Assembly (NCBI GenBank): GCA_019454145.1
Contig: CP075366.1
Coordinates: forward strand, 289,564 to 353,563
Origin: Fimbriimonadaceae bacterium
Lineage (GTDB): Bacteria > Armatimonadota > Fimbriimonadia > Fimbriimonadales > Fimbriimonadaceae
Direction of reading: 5' to 3'
DNA length: 64,000 nucleotides
Every line of letters begins with the position of its first letter. Position 1 is the stretch's first letter. This document shows positions 36,144 through 45,319 of this stretch, one piece after another. The notes beneath the pieces are model-generated. The model searched no databases. It had not been told where the DNA came from and worked only from the letters and a program-made list of their open reading frames with translations. The translations under genes and the position numbers were made by a program.

Positions 36144-36184
36144 AATGAAAATGCGCCCGCAACCTTGAATTGATTGCGAGCGCA
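36144..36184 (-). terminator. Intrinsic terminator in the ahcY leader
   Basis: Minus-strand TGCGCTCGCAA and TTGCGGGCGCA pair over an 11-nt loop with one T-G wobble, then TTTTCATTT. Its 5' arm contains the GCGCTC segment that the riboswitch needs for its pseudoknot, so aptamer and terminator exclude each other. Ligand binding should therefore permit read-through into ahcY. Confidence 0.75.
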
Positions 36185-36250
36185 GTTCTTGTCCCGCTTG
36201 TGGCGGGGTGGTCGAGCCTGGTCTCTTGCGATCGCAGCGCTCCTCGACGT
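36176..36250 (-). promoter_or_regulatory. S-adenosylhomocysteine (SAH) riboswitch aptamer
   Basis: On the minus strand the leader contains GTCGAGGAGCGCTGC, then CCAGGCTCGAC, then CTGCGCTCGC. These match the conserved core of the SAH riboswitch. P1 is GTCGAG/CTCGAC. The pseudoknot is GAGCGC with GCGCTC (36178-36183). The CCCCGC/GCGGG hairpin lies between. The downstream gene is ahcY, the usual target of this switch. Confidence 0.9.
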
Positions 36251-36289
36251 TGCAAGGGATTTTACCTGAGGATTTGGACACGGAGAGAG

Positions 36290-37711
36290 CTATTTGCCCT
36301 GCATAAGGTCAGCCGCATCCTTAGCATTCTTTAAGAATGATGAAATGACTTTTGTGTCTGTTGGGCCACCTAACCTTCGTTGACCAAAAACCCTTTCAGT
36401 AGGTGACTCAAATATGATGCCAACGCTATTAATAAGAAAGTCTGCAAATTTAGCTTTGTCTTCAGGCGTTAAAGTATCTACCGCTTCTTCAACGAGCTCT
36501 CTGTAAACTTCTAACGATAAAGAGATTTTTGATTTAAACGCATACTCTTCTCTTAGCCTGCGCTCCCTACCATATTGCCCTAGCGCAAAACCAGCTAAGA
36601 GGATAGCTGGTAGACTAAGTGCAATCTTGATGTAAGCGACAGCGTCCATTGGTTGACCCGCTAGTTTCTCAAGTGTTACGGTTGTAATATATAAGGCGGA
36701 CCCAGCTGCTCCAACCGCAAATAAGAGCCAGAAGACGTGCCCAAGTGACCACTTTCGCTTCTCTTCAAATGCATGAAATAGTGAGATGCCAGTCGCATTA
36801 CGTAACTTGTCATGAATATCAAGCTCCACTATTTCCATTCGCTCAAGCAGATCAATGAGTCTATCCTGTGATTGCTCTTTGAATTTGTCGACGTCCGTAC
36901 TAGAGTCTTTGATATAGTCGGAGTACTCTTTTGTTTTGGTTTGAATAAATTCGTTTACTTTCTGAATTGCTTCGGCAAGTTTCTGTTCATTTTCATCTAC
37001 TCGAGACAAAAAATCTTGAAGTCTCTTTTCGCTTGTTGCTGCGGTTTCAGCTTTAGCTTGAGCTGTATTTGAATTATCGTTGATCATCTTTATCAGAGAA
37101 TCTACATTCTCAAGTTGTGAATCGAGTTCTTCCTCCGCATCTATCGCCTTTGAATGCAGTGTATCTACTTTTGTTACCTTCGATTCTATTGAATTACTCA
37201 GCAACTGAAGTTGTTTATCTAGTTCTGCGATCTCCTCACTTATCTCTCGAATTGTTGATAGGATTTCTTCAGCATCAGATTCCCTTTGTTTTATTTTTTC
37301 GATTTCCGCTGAAAGCTGGGATATTTGTTTGTATTTTTGCTCATAGCCAACAATCTTTTTGCCGCGGTAGCGAAATCCACCTTGCCAAATCTTTTGATGT
37401 AGCCTGTCAATTTCGTCGACCAAGCTGGCTACATGATTATTCCCAGAAATTAAATTGGTCATATGACTCCATATATTTTGCAGATGCGACTGAATATCTT
37501 GCAATGTGCCAATCGGAAATTCGTCTACAAGTCCTTGTTTTTCAGCATCTATAAGTTCACGTAATAGGTTCTTCAAAACTCCGATTGCATCAGCATAAGG
37601 GCGAACCCCTCCGGAATCTTGCCATCCGTTTCTGTACACAGCCTTAGAAGACTGATCAATAAACTCGAAATTGAGTTGTTCCAGGTGGGGCGACAAACTT
37701 GCCATTATCAT
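36290..37711 (-). CDS. Coiled-coil membrane protein, unknown function
   Basis: 473 residues. A long Glu/Lys/Gln-rich coiled coil occupies about residues 125-310. Two membrane segments follow (VFWLLFAVGAAGSALYI and IALSLPAILLAGFALGQYG). The C-terminal cytoplasmic domain of about 90 residues ends FGQRRLGGPTDTKVISS. No catalytic motif is visible. The gene is AT-rich compared with ahcY and the VWA gene beside it, which suggests recent transfer. This architecture recurs in membrane sensors and some phage-defence effectors, but nothing here proves such a role. Confidence 0.7.
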   Translation of the reverse strand: MIMASLSPHLEQLNFEFIDQSSKAVYRNGWQDSGGVRPYADAIGVLKNLLRELIDAEKQGLVDEFPIGTLQDIQSHLQNIWSHMTNLISGNNHVASLVDEIDRLHQKIWQGGFRYRGKKIVGYEQKYKQISQLSAEIEKIKQRESDAEEILSTIREISEEIAELDKQLQLLSNSIESKVTKVDTLHSKAIDAEEELDSQLENVDSLIKMINDNSNTAQAKAETAATSEKRLQDFLSRVDENEQKLAEAIQKVNEFIQTKTKEYSDYIKDSSTDVDKFKEQSQDRLIDLLERMEIVELDIHDKLRNATGISLFHAFEEKRKWSLGHVFWLLFAVGAAGSALYITTVTLEKLAGQPMDAVAYIKIALSLPAILLAGFALGQYGRERRLREEYAFKSKISLSLEVYRELVEEAVDTLTPEDKAKFADFLINSVGIIFESPTERVFGQRRLGGPTDTKVISSFLKNAKDAADLMQGK

Positions 37712-37787
37712 TTCTCAGAACTAGAGAAATGACGTCGATTCTGGTCAAATAGGAGCGCGTATTGATGCAACTCTAGAGTTGCGGTGG

Positions 37788-39200
37788 CTACTGACTCTTA
37801 CCTTGATCCAGGTGAACCATAGTTCCCATGAGGGTTTTTTCGGCTCCGCCGATATCCCCGCGCTGGATAGCCTGCATCGCCATGGTGACTTCCTGAGCGT
37901 CGGCGGATTTGCCTTGACTCACCAGCAGAGCCTGGGTTTTGGCAAGATCGGCAAGGGCGGCTTGCGAAGTGATCGCCTGAGTTTTGAGCCCCATGATCGT
38001 TTTTTCAACGACGCGGCTAGCCGCGCTGATTTCCGCGGCGGCAGAAACTTTGGGGTTTGGCATCGCCATGAATCGGGCTTGCTCGGCGGTGAATTCCATC
38101 ACTAGATCAACATCCACGGTTTGAGTTCCACCCGTGATGGAATCGTAGTGGAGTTTTCCGGCCCCGACCCGGTAGTGACCAAGCGGATGGTTGTCGAATT
38201 CCAGATCAACCACAACTTGGATCGTTGCGCCGCGTTCGATATCGGCAAGGTTGACCGAGATTTCTCGTTCTCCCGGTGTGCCAGCATAACCAGTACATGA
38301 TTTAAGTGACACCCATCGGGCAAATTTGAGATCAAACCGCAGATTAACCCCGGTGGTGCTCACCATTTTATTGAACTCGGTTCGGAAGATTTCTGGGATC
38401 AACTGAGGCTGAGGAATGTAGTAGTAGTTCCCGCCAGACTTCTTCGCCATCGCCGCGAGAAGTTCTTCGTTGTATTCCGCGCCGAACCCAAGGTAGGTGG
38501 TGGTGATGCCTTTATCTTTGATTTCTCCGGCATGGTTTACAAGCGGTTGAAAATCTTTTATTCCGGCGGTTGGCTCGCCATCGGTGAGAACAACCATTCG
38601 GGTAACGCGGCCAGATTCGATCATCTGCGCGAGTTGCTGACTGCCAAGGGTCAAGCCATCGTAGAGGTTGGTCGTATAACCCGGTTGGAGTTGATTGATG
38701 CCGTTTTTGACGAGTTGCTTATCGGTCACGCGCTGGGGAGGCATGAGAACCTCGACAACTTCATCGAAGACGACGATGCTGAGAATATCGTTGGGTGATA
38801 GCAGATCCACAACCTGATTGCACGCTTGTTTTGCGTATTCAATCGGCTGGCCTTCCATACTGCCACTGCGGTCGATCACCAGGCAGAGGTTCAGCGGAGC
38901 GCGGTCACCAGCAACCGACATTCCGCTCAGACCTGGCTCGCTTGGAGCCGTGATTTCAAGCAGAAATTGTTCGCGGGCGGGGCCGTTCGCCATGGTAGCT
39001 TCGCGGCTGGGGGTGAGGACAAAACTTAATGGAGAACTTGGTGACCAAGCGGTGGTTCGGTTCGGGTCGCCCGCCACTGGTGGAGAAGCCATGGCTTGGG
39101 TGCGTCCCATGTCTCCCGGCTGACCGATCATCGTGCGGTTCGGGTCGATGGCGCCGGGGGGCTGGCTCATCACGGTTCGGTTCGGGTCTTGAGGATTCAT
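37788..39200 (-). CDS. VWA-domain protein with DPNRT-repeat N-terminal tail
   Basis: 470 residues. The N-terminal 60 residues are low-complexity and contain DPNRT three times (5-9, 19-23, 45-49). A von Willebrand A domain follows, with MIDAS motif DRSGSM (110-115) and later LTDGEPT. The C-terminal region is beta-rich then helical. There is no signal peptide, so it is probably cytoplasmic. It is the last gene of an operon with two FHA proteins. Because FHA domains bind phosphothreonine, the repeated Thr motifs may be their docking sites; no kinase is seen here. Confidence 0.85.
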   Translation of the reverse strand: MNPQDPNRTVMSQPPGAIDPNRTMIGQPGDMGRTQAMASPPVAGDPNRTTAWSPSSPLSFVLTPSREATMANGPAREQFLLEITAPSEPGLSGMSVAGDRAPLNLCLVIDRSGSMEGQPIEYAKQACNQVVDLLSPNDILSIVVFDEVVEVLMPPQRVTDKQLVKNGINQLQPGYTTNLYDGLTLGSQQLAQMIESGRVTRMVVLTDGEPTAGIKDFQPLVNHAGEIKDKGITTTYLGFGAEYNEELLAAMAKKSGGNYYYIPQPQLIPEIFRTEFNKMVSTTGVNLRFDLKFARWVSLKSCTGYAGTPGEREISVNLADIERGATIQVVVDLEFDNHPLGHYRVGAGKLHYDSITGGTQTVDVDLVMEFTAEQARFMAMPNPKVSAAAEISAASRVVEKTIMGLKTQAITSQAALADLAKTQALLVSQGKSADAQEVTMAMQAIQRGDIGGAEKTLMGTMVHLDQGKSQ

Positions 39201-39209
39201 GAGGTTAAT

Positions 39210-40607
39210 TTATGCGGACTCCACTCGGAAGCTGGTTGCCCCTATTCTTATGACGCTCCCAACCGGGGCGACGGCTTCGGGAATTCGTTGACCGTTCAAA
39301 TGAGTTCCGTTGGTGCTACCCAAATCTTTAACAATCACTCCTTGCGGGCCGGGAGAAAGTAGTGCGTGTTTACGCGACGACTGAGCATCAAACGAAAGGT
39401 TGATTCCCTGGGCTTCGCGACCGACTTCTATCGCGTGCGAAACCGGGAAACGCTGCCCAGTGATCGGTCCATCTATCGCTACTACTGCGAATCCACTGAC
39501 TGCGGCCTGTGCAACAGTTGGATTAGAAATAGGAGCCTGAGCAACCGTTGGGTATGATTGCTGAATTGGGGTGATTGGCTGGACTGTCTGCATTGGCTGT
39601 GCAGGTTGACCAGGCTGCATTTGCGGCTGACCGTAACCCATCGGAACCGCTTGAGCGCGGCCTTCGGTGATTCGCCGTGCGGCGGTGCCTTTCACTAGAA
39701 ATTGGAGTTGATGCGCTCCAACCTGGAAAGTATCTCCCGGTTGGAGCGCGACTGGTTGCATCATCCGTACGCCTTGATAACCGACTCCTAGCGGAGTGCC
39801 AGCATCGTGAAGGATGTATTGGTGCCCTTGCCGGACAATCGTTGCATGGAGCGGAGCGACATTGTTGTCGCCGAAAAGTGGAACCTGTGCGCGTTCGTCG
39901 CGCCCGATGTGGGTTTGAGCCGCGTCTATCGGCCACTCACGGCCTTCGTTCCGCCCGAGCACTAAACGAACCCATGCTTGGCGAGTAGCTTGTTCTAGCC
40001 AAGCGGTGAAGAGTCCGACAGTGAATCCGATGAGAGGAAACATGATCGCTCGTCCAGGGGCGCCTTGCTCAGCGGCCCCTGGATCAAACAATCCTGCCGC
40101 CTTCATTAACGGACTTGTAGCCATTCCCACTACGTCGAATGTTAGTCCTGCAATGCCGCCCCCGATCAAACCACCGAATGCCCCAGCAATTAGAATGCGG
40201 GTACGAAATTGAGTAAGCCCGATGCCTGCTCCCAAGAACGCTCCAAGAAAGCTAAAGGTAATAGTCCTTGGAACGATTATTAGTGGGAATGGAACAAGTT
40301 GCGTCCACGCGGGGCCATATACGCCTCCGCTGATGCCTCCGCCAAACTGATATCCGAGAACGCCCCCAATAAGACCAAAAACTGCTCCCAGAGCACTTCC
40401 AAAAAAAATATTTCGAATTCCCGTTTTCATATAGCCTTGATGGAAACCAGCGGCAAGGCTAATCAATAAGAGTGTCAGGAATACCATGCGGAATTCTGCG
40501 GCACTCCAATCTGCATTTACAGTTTTTGGAAGAAACGGTTCAGTAAGAATCCAGCCAACCAACCCGGCGAGGGCACACAAAAACGCACGGGCAAGCATCT
40601 TTCCCAT
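39210..40607 (-). CDS. Polytopic membrane protein with two FHA domains
   Basis: 465 residues. The N-terminal half holds about six hydrophobic segments, several Gly-rich (LIGGVLGYQFGGG, AFGGLIGGGIAG). Two FHA domains follow in the cytoplasmic half. The first is at about 225-310 (THIGRDERAQVPL, NNVAPLHATI). The second is at about 385-465 (IEVGREAQ, SSRKHALL, LGSTNGTHLNG). Between them is a Gln/Pro-rich linker with PTVAQA twice. FHA domains bind phosphothreonine peptides. The VWA gene begins 10 nt downstream. Confidence 0.88.
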   Translation of the reverse strand: MGKMLARAFLCALAGLVGWILTEPFLPKTVNADWSAAEFRMVFLTLLLISLAAGFHQGYMKTGIRNIFFGSALGAVFGLIGGVLGYQFGGGISGGVYGPAWTQLVPFPLIIVPRTITFSFLGAFLGAGIGLTQFRTRILIAGAFGGLIGGGIAGLTFDVVGMATSPLMKAAGLFDPGAAEQGAPGRAIMFPLIGFTVGLFTAWLEQATRQAWVRLVLGRNEGREWPIDAAQTHIGRDERAQVPLFGDNNVAPLHATIVRQGHQYILHDAGTPLGVGYQGVRMMQPVALQPGDTFQVGAHQLQFLVKGTAARRITEGRAQAVPMGYGQPQMQPGQPAQPMQTVQPITPIQQSYPTVAQAPISNPTVAQAAVSGFAVVAIDGPITGQRFPVSHAIEVGREAQGINLSFDAQSSRKHALLSPGPQGVIVKDLGSTNGTHLNGQRIPEAVAPVGSVIRIGATSFRVESA

Positions 40608-40646
40608 TACTCATCCACTCCTGTTAGAATTGTGGGGTGTTTTGCG

Positions 40647-41843
40647 TTATTCCTCATACCGATATTGAACGGCCCCGAACTGAACTGTGTCTCCTGGGTT
40701 TAAGACGCGAGGGCTATCTATCTTGATGCCATTTAAGTAAGTTCCGTTCGTGCTTCCGTTATCGGAAAGAGTGATGGAATCGCCAGATCGTTCAAGCGTA
40801 GCGTGAACACGGCTAACACTGGATTCTCCCGCGAGAGTGAGAGCGGCTCCTTCGCGCCCGACGGTAGAGTTGCCTTCTTGAATCATGAAGATGTCGCCAT
40901 CGGAGGTGACTAGCCTTGGATTCTTGACCGCTGGAGCTGCAGCGGCCATGGGGGCGGCGGCGGTTGGTTCTGCACCAGAACCAAGATCAATTTTTTGCAA
41001 CTCTCGCTTGACTGGCTCTGGAGGAAGTGCACCAGTTGGATCTGCATTTTGCTGGGGGTTCAGTCCAGCTTGATTAGCGAGTTTTTCGACCACTTGCTGG
41101 TTGTTTTTGTAGTACCAATAGGCTCCATAACCGAGCGCGCCCACTACGACTAGCCCAACCAAAAGTTGGAAGAACGATTGCAATGGGTTTTTACTTTCGG
41201 GTGCTTTGGGTGGGTCACGTTCACCGCCTTTCTGATCTACGGGGGTTGTTGGCGAAGTAGATGCGAACTGTTCGGGAATTACGATGGTGACGTTGTGTGG
41301 CGAGAGTCCTTTAGGAATATCAACTGTTGTTGCCGTGGATTTTTTTTCGCCTTTGTGTTCGTAATCCAGGGTGAATTTGATGCTGGCATCGGGCCAAAAA
41401 CTGAAGTGGGCTTGATTGTTTGAAGACTCGGTGATAAGTACCGACTCGTTCTTGTTTTTTGACTCTAGCTTGAGGTTGCCTGCCGGGAGTTTCCCGCCTG
41501 CTGTTTGAATCGTCACATCAATTTGCGCGATAAGGGTGAATGCTTCTGCTTTTGGAGCCCACTTATCGGTTTTGAGCACGGTTGCCATGTCGGTTTTGGC
41601 AGCCCGGTTGGTATCCAGGTTGATCAAGTAGATGGAAACGCCGTTGGGATCTTCTGGAACGATGACCTCGGCTTTGTCAGAATCCATCTTGATGGGCTCG
41701 CGGCTTTCCGATGCTTTTTGCATCACATACGCATAATTGCCCTTGGCTGGGGCGGATATTTGAAACATGTGATAGGGCGATGTTTGAGCCAAGCTGATGG
41801 CAAAAGTGGTGATCAGGAGCAGTAAACAACCCAGTAATTTCAC
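40647..41843 (-). CDS. Single-pass membrane protein with C-terminal FHA domain
   Basis: 398 residues, GTG start overlapping the nnr stop by 4 nt (GTGA). It has a signal peptide (1-20) and an extracytoplasmic beta-rich region. A membrane segment (LLVGLVVVGALGYGAYWYY) lies near 225-243, followed by an Ala/Pro-rich linker. The FHA domain is at about 315-398 (NSTVGREGAAL, VSRVHATL, NGSTNGTYLNG). It probably couples an outside domain to phosphothreonine recognition inside. It precedes the other FHA gene and the VWA gene in one operon. Confidence 0.87.
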   Translation of the reverse strand: MKLLGCLLLLITTFAISLAQTSPYHMFQISAPAKGNYAYVMQKASESREPIKMDSDKAEVIVPEDPNGVSIYLINLDTNRAAKTDMATVLKTDKWAPKAEAFTLIAQIDVTIQTAGGKLPAGNLKLESKNKNESVLITESSNNQAHFSFWPDASIKFTLDYEHKGEKKSTATTVDIPKGLSPHNVTIVIPEQFASTSPTTPVDQKGGERDPPKAPESKNPLQSFFQLLVGLVVVGALGYGAYWYYKNNQQVVEKLANQAGLNPQQNADPTGALPPEPVKRELQKIDLGSGAEPTAAAPMAAAAPAVKNPRLVTSDGDIFMIQEGNSTVGREGAALTLAGESSVSRVHATLERSGDSITLSDNGSTNGTYLNGIKIDSPRVLNPGDTVQFGAVQYRYEE

Positions 41844-43363
41844 GATGAAATGATTTTAGCCCGCGCTTGCGGTAAATAGCTTGCAACATCACTGGCGGTA
41901 AAGCCAACTTTGCCTATTTCTTGAGCGCAGAGGTCACCGGCAAAACCGTGCCAGTAAGCTCCGAGCATCGCCGCATCGTACGGCTCTAAGTTCTGGGCTA
42001 GCAAAGTGCCGATCACGCCGCTAAGCACGTCCCCCATTCCTCCAGTAGCCATGCCTGGGTTTCCAGTTGGGTTGACGGCGATAGGTTCATTAGTGTAAGC
42101 GATCATCGTGTAGGCACCCTTAAGCAGAACAGTTTGGTTAAATTTCCCAACCGCCTTTTCGATGGTTTTAAATCGGTTAGCTTGAACTTCACTTGTTTGC
42201 ATCTCTAGTAGTCGCGCCATTTCTCCTGGGTGAGGAGTGAGCACGCACGAGGAATGAGGAAGCGAGACACCTTGACTGACCACGTTAAGCGCATCTGCAT
42301 CAATCACCGCTGGAATGTACCAACTATCCCAAAGCTGAGCAAGGAGTTCTTGAATCGGTTCACCTTGAGTCAATCCTGGCCCGAATACAGCGGCGGAGAA
42401 CTTTGTCTGCATTTCGCCAAGCACCCGGCTGGCTAGTGGGGCGAGAACCCCTTCATTTTCTGGGAGGGGCAAAAGCAGAGCCTCAGGACAGTGGTGTGAA
42501 ACGGCTTGGCAAACTTTTTCCGTGCTGGCGATGGTGACGAGCCCGATTCCCGAATGCAGGGCGGCCTTGGTTGCCAGAACCGCCGCTCCCGGCATTAGGT
42601 TGCTTCCGGCAACGATGAGGAGGTGTCCATTCGATCCTTTATGCGAGGATTTGGTGCGACTTGGAAATAGCGCAGAGATATATGAGCCAGTCATCTCCGC
42701 TTCCGTCGTTTGATCCAAAAGCATTCGCGGAAATCCTATATCAGCGATCACCCAATCACCGCTGGCTTCTAGTCCATCGCCTTGAAAAAAGCAGGGTTTA
42801 GGAAGCCCAAAAGAAATCGTCTTGTTGGCAATTACATGCGCTCCTAGTGAACGCCCAGTATTGGTTTCGATTCCGCTGGGCACGTCCACAGCAACCACGA
42901 TAGCGGAGGATTCATTGATCGCAGTAATAGCATTGCGTTGCGGCCCAAGAACAGAACCATGGGCACCTGTTCCCAGTAAAGCGTCAACGATGATTGATTG
43001 ATTCGCTAAATTCGAAAGTGCCTCACGGAAATTTGCATTATCGGAAAATAGAGGTTCGATTCCCGCTTCGCGGGCAAGTTTAAGCTGGTGCGAGCAGTTC
43101 TCGTTTAGTTCAAATTCGGGAGAGGCTATGATGCAGAGAACTTTGTAAGCGTGGCTCGAATGCCTTGCAACCACAAGACCATCGCCGCCGTTATTCCCCC
43201 GCCCACAGACGATCCCTAACCACGGCTTTTCTGGGTTGAGTCGCAGGACTTCGGCGTAAACCGCTTCGCCTGCTCGCTCCATGAGTTCTTCGCTCGAAAT
43301 CCCAAATTCCGCAGTAGCCCGGCGGTCGATTCCTTGACATTGGCGTTGGTTGGCGATCCACAC
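41840..43363 (-). CDS. nnr: Bifunctional NAD(P)H-hydrate epimerase / dehydratase
   Basis: About 507 residues. I chose GTG 43363 (VWIANQRQCQGIDRRA); the open frame extends to 43414 inside the ASCH gene, but those residues are atypical. The N-terminal epimerase domain has GRGNNGGDGLVVARH. The C-terminal ADP-dependent dehydratase has GHLLIVAGS and NPTGNPGMATGGMGDVLSG. It repairs NADHX and NADPHX. The stop overlaps the next gene's start, so it is translationally coupled to the FHA gene. Confidence 0.95.
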   Translation of the reverse strand: MWIANQRQCQGIDRRATAEFGISSEELMERAGEAVYAEVLRLNPEKPWLGIVCGRGNNGGDGLVVARHSSHAYKVLCIIASPEFELNENCSHQLKLAREAGIEPLFSDNANFREALSNLANQSIIVDALLGTGAHGSVLGPQRNAITAINESSAIVVAVDVPSGIETNTGRSLGAHVIANKTISFGLPKPCFFQGDGLEASGDWVIADIGFPRMLLDQTTEAEMTGSYISALFPSRTKSSHKGSNGHLLIVAGSNLMPGAAVLATKAALHSGIGLVTIASTEKVCQAVSHHCPEALLLPLPENEGVLAPLASRVLGEMQTKFSAAVFGPGLTQGEPIQELLAQLWDSWYIPAVIDADALNVVSQGVSLPHSSCVLTPHPGEMARLLEMQTSEVQANRFKTIEKAVGKFNQTVLLKGAYTMIAYTNEPIAVNPTGNPGMATGGMGDVLSGVIGTLLAQNLEPYDAAMLGAYWHGFAGDLCAQEIGKVGFTASDVASYLPQARAKIISS

Positions 43364-43377
43364 GGCGTTGCCCGATG

Positions 43378-43725
43378 CTATTCGTCGATGCGGCTGAAAT
43401 AAATCACAGTACACGCATGAGCCGGGGTAATGAAATCATCGTACACCCGTGAGAGGAACGAAATCATTTCATCTTGACTTCGGATTTCAGGGTTTTCACG
43501 CTCAATATCGCGGGGCGATAGGTCGGAAATCTGCTTGACTTCAACCCGGTCGAGAATAGCCGCGTATAGTTTTTGTCGGCGACCGAATCGCGGGCCAACG
43601 GTGACCCAAACGACCATGCCTTCTTGGTATTTGCTCGTTTTATCACCAAGGCGGATCGTAACGGTCTTACGACCTCCGTGCAGCAATTCATCGTATAGTT
43701 CGGTGTAAAAGTTCAGTGCGAACAT
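43378..43725 (-). CDS. ASCH-domain protein
   Basis: 115 residues with the ASCH pattern: GRKTVTIRLGD near the N terminus, MVVWVTVGPRFG in the middle, then KQISDLSPRD. ASCH domains are PUA-related and thought to bind RNA; some have amidohydrolase activity. A TACAAT box lies 14 nt before the ATG. It sits just upstream of nnr on the same strand, with its stop 14 nt before the chosen nnr start. Confidence 0.8.
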   Translation of the reverse strand: MFALNFYTELYDELLHGGRKTVTIRLGDKTSKYQEGMVVWVTVGPRFGRRQKLYAAILDRVEVKQISDLSPRDIERENPEIRSQDEMISFLSRVYDDFITPAHACTVIYFSRIDE

Positions 43726-43788
43726 GGCGTGGAACTTAGATTGTAGCAGGGATGAAGCGAGTTCGGATACCAGGAGGGGAAGTAAAGC

Positions 43789-44667
43789 ATGGAGATTTTA
43801 GTTGCAGTTGTTTTAACTCTATTTGTGATTGCGTTCTTGATTTACGCTGGTGTGCAAGTCGGCGCGGTGAGAGCCAGTCTCTTTCCGATCCGGATTCACC
43901 AATTTGTTTCGCCGGGGATTATGGGGTTTCGGCAAGATTCGTTTCAGGTGAAGACCGAAGATGGCGTTCTGATAGATGGTTGGGTAGCCAGAGGCGACGA
44001 TAAGACGATCTTTATCTGCGCTCACGGTTATCTGGTCAACAGGTGTGAATGGGTTCCGATCTGTCAACACTTGGTTCCTAAGGGTGCAACGATGGTTTTT
44101 TTCGATCACCGAGGTCATGGTCGGAGCGGCAAAGCCAAGGTCACGCTCGGTAAAGATGAAAAGCTCGATGTGCTCGCCGTATGCAACTGGGCGCGTACAC
44201 AGTGGCCCAAGGCGAAAATTGTGTTGATGGGGAGCTCTATGGGCGGGGTTGCTTGTGCTCTTGCGGCAGAACAAGTCAAACCCGACGCCGTAATTTTAGA
44301 TGCGCCTTTCCGCAATATGCGTGAGGCATCCGATGCTTGGTGGCTCTTTCTGGCGGGAGAATCGGCGGCGAAGTTGATGAAGCCAACAAGTTGGATCGGC
44401 CCTTGGATGCTGGGATTCCGGCCCGAAACAATCAAAGTTGATGATGCGCTTTCAGTTCTTGATAGCAACGTACCGGTTTTGCTTTACTTTGGAACGGATG
44501 ATCCCATCGTGCCCGTGAAATCCGGGGAAGCTTTGAAAGCTTCCGTGAAAGGGCCTGTGGATGCGGTTTGGTTCGAAGGTTCAACTCACGGAGCGGGGCG
44601 GCTCAATCATCCTGTTCAGTTCAGAGAGGCACTTGATAAATTCCTGGACAAACATAAGTTGTTATGA
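43789..44667 (+). CDS. Alpha/beta hydrolase with N-terminal membrane anchor
   Basis: 292 residues from ATG 43789, preceded by a strong ribosome-binding site (AGGAGGGG). The first 20 residues form one membrane segment (LVAVVLTLFVIAFLIYAGV). The fold follows with the nucleophile elbow GSSMGG, the acid region FGTDDPIV and the catalytic His in STHGAGRLNH. It belongs to the peptidase S9/BEM46-like alpha/beta-hydrolase class. The substrate is unknown. It diverges from the ASCH gene. Confidence 0.88.
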   Translation: MEILVAVVLTLFVIAFLIYAGVQVGAVRASLFPIRIHQFVSPGIMGFRQDSFQVKTEDGVLIDGWVARGDDKTIFICAHGYLVNRCEWVPICQHLVPKGATMVFFDHRGHGRSGKAKVTLGKDEKLDVLAVCNWARTQWPKAKIVLMGSSMGGVACALAAEQVKPDAVILDAPFRNMREASDAWWLFLAGESAAKLMKPTSWIGPWMLGFRPETIKVDDALSVLDSNVPVLLYFGTDDPIVPVKSGEALKASVKGPVDAVWFEGSTHGAGRLNHPVQFREALDKFLDKHKLL

Positions 44668-44788
44668 TTTTGTTAGGGTGCGTCCTTTTGTAACCTGGTT
44701 GCGTCTAACTCCATGGCGGCCCTAGAGCCAAGAACAATGATGTTCGATGATCTAAAGATGGATCAGTTTGGGCCAAGGATGGAAATAC

Positions 44789-45283
44789 ATGACACATTTT
44801 GAAGGCGAACACTGGTTGTTGCCTCAGCTTCGCAGGCTTTCAAAAATCAAGCCGGGAGCATTTGACGAAGTTGTAACCCACCTGCGCGAGTTCCACCCTG
44901 GACTTTACGAGGAACTCTGCTTGATGGCGGTCGAACATGGCGATTTAGAAGCATCGGAATGCGCGGTTTGCTTGGCAACCGACGTATCAAGCCTGGCTGT
45001 ACGACTCGAAATTTACCGATCTGATACGGGCAACGACGAAAACGCAATCATGATTGAAAGCGATGAAAACGGCGTTGCAAGTTTGGTCGGGAGCCGGATT
45101 TTTGTTTGGGAAATCGTGCGTGAATACCGACGATTGGGTTCATTAACGGCATTGAAAGAAGCTTACGCGGCCCTGACAGAAGGCGAACTTCGGGCGGCGT
45201 TAAGATACGCTGAACGACACGAAACGGAAATCGAAAACAAGATTCGAGCGTACGAAGATCGTTTTGCTCGTCGGAATATCTAG
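44789..45283 (+). CDS. DUF433-containing protein
   Basis: 164 residues from ATG 44789, chosen because AAGGA lies 9 nt upstream; a TTG at 44768 is less likely. The C-terminal 70 residues match DUF433: SRIFVWEIVREYRRLGS, followed by EAYAALTEGELRAALRYAERH. DUF433 domains are winged-helix-like and often antitoxin components. The N-terminal half is not recognised. No toxin gene is adjacent, so a solo regulatory role is also possible. Confidence 0.72.
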   Translation: MTHFEGEHWLLPQLRRLSKIKPGAFDEVVTHLREFHPGLYEELCLMAVEHGDLEASECAVCLATDVSSLAVRLEIYRSDTGNDENAIMIESDENGVASLVGSRIFVWEIVREYRRLGSLTALKEAYAALTEGELRAALRYAERHETEIENKIRAYEDRFARRNI

Positions 45284-45319
45284 TCTTAGCTGGGAATTAA
45301 GGATATTCTAGGGCCTGTA

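Noticed and set aside
34758-36173. Long open frames antisense to ahcY
   Set aside because: They mirror the codon bias of ahcY on the other strand and have no recognisable domain.
43364-43414. Longer N terminus for nnr
   Set aside because: The extra residues overlap the end of the ASCH gene and are not family-like; GTG 43363 fits better.
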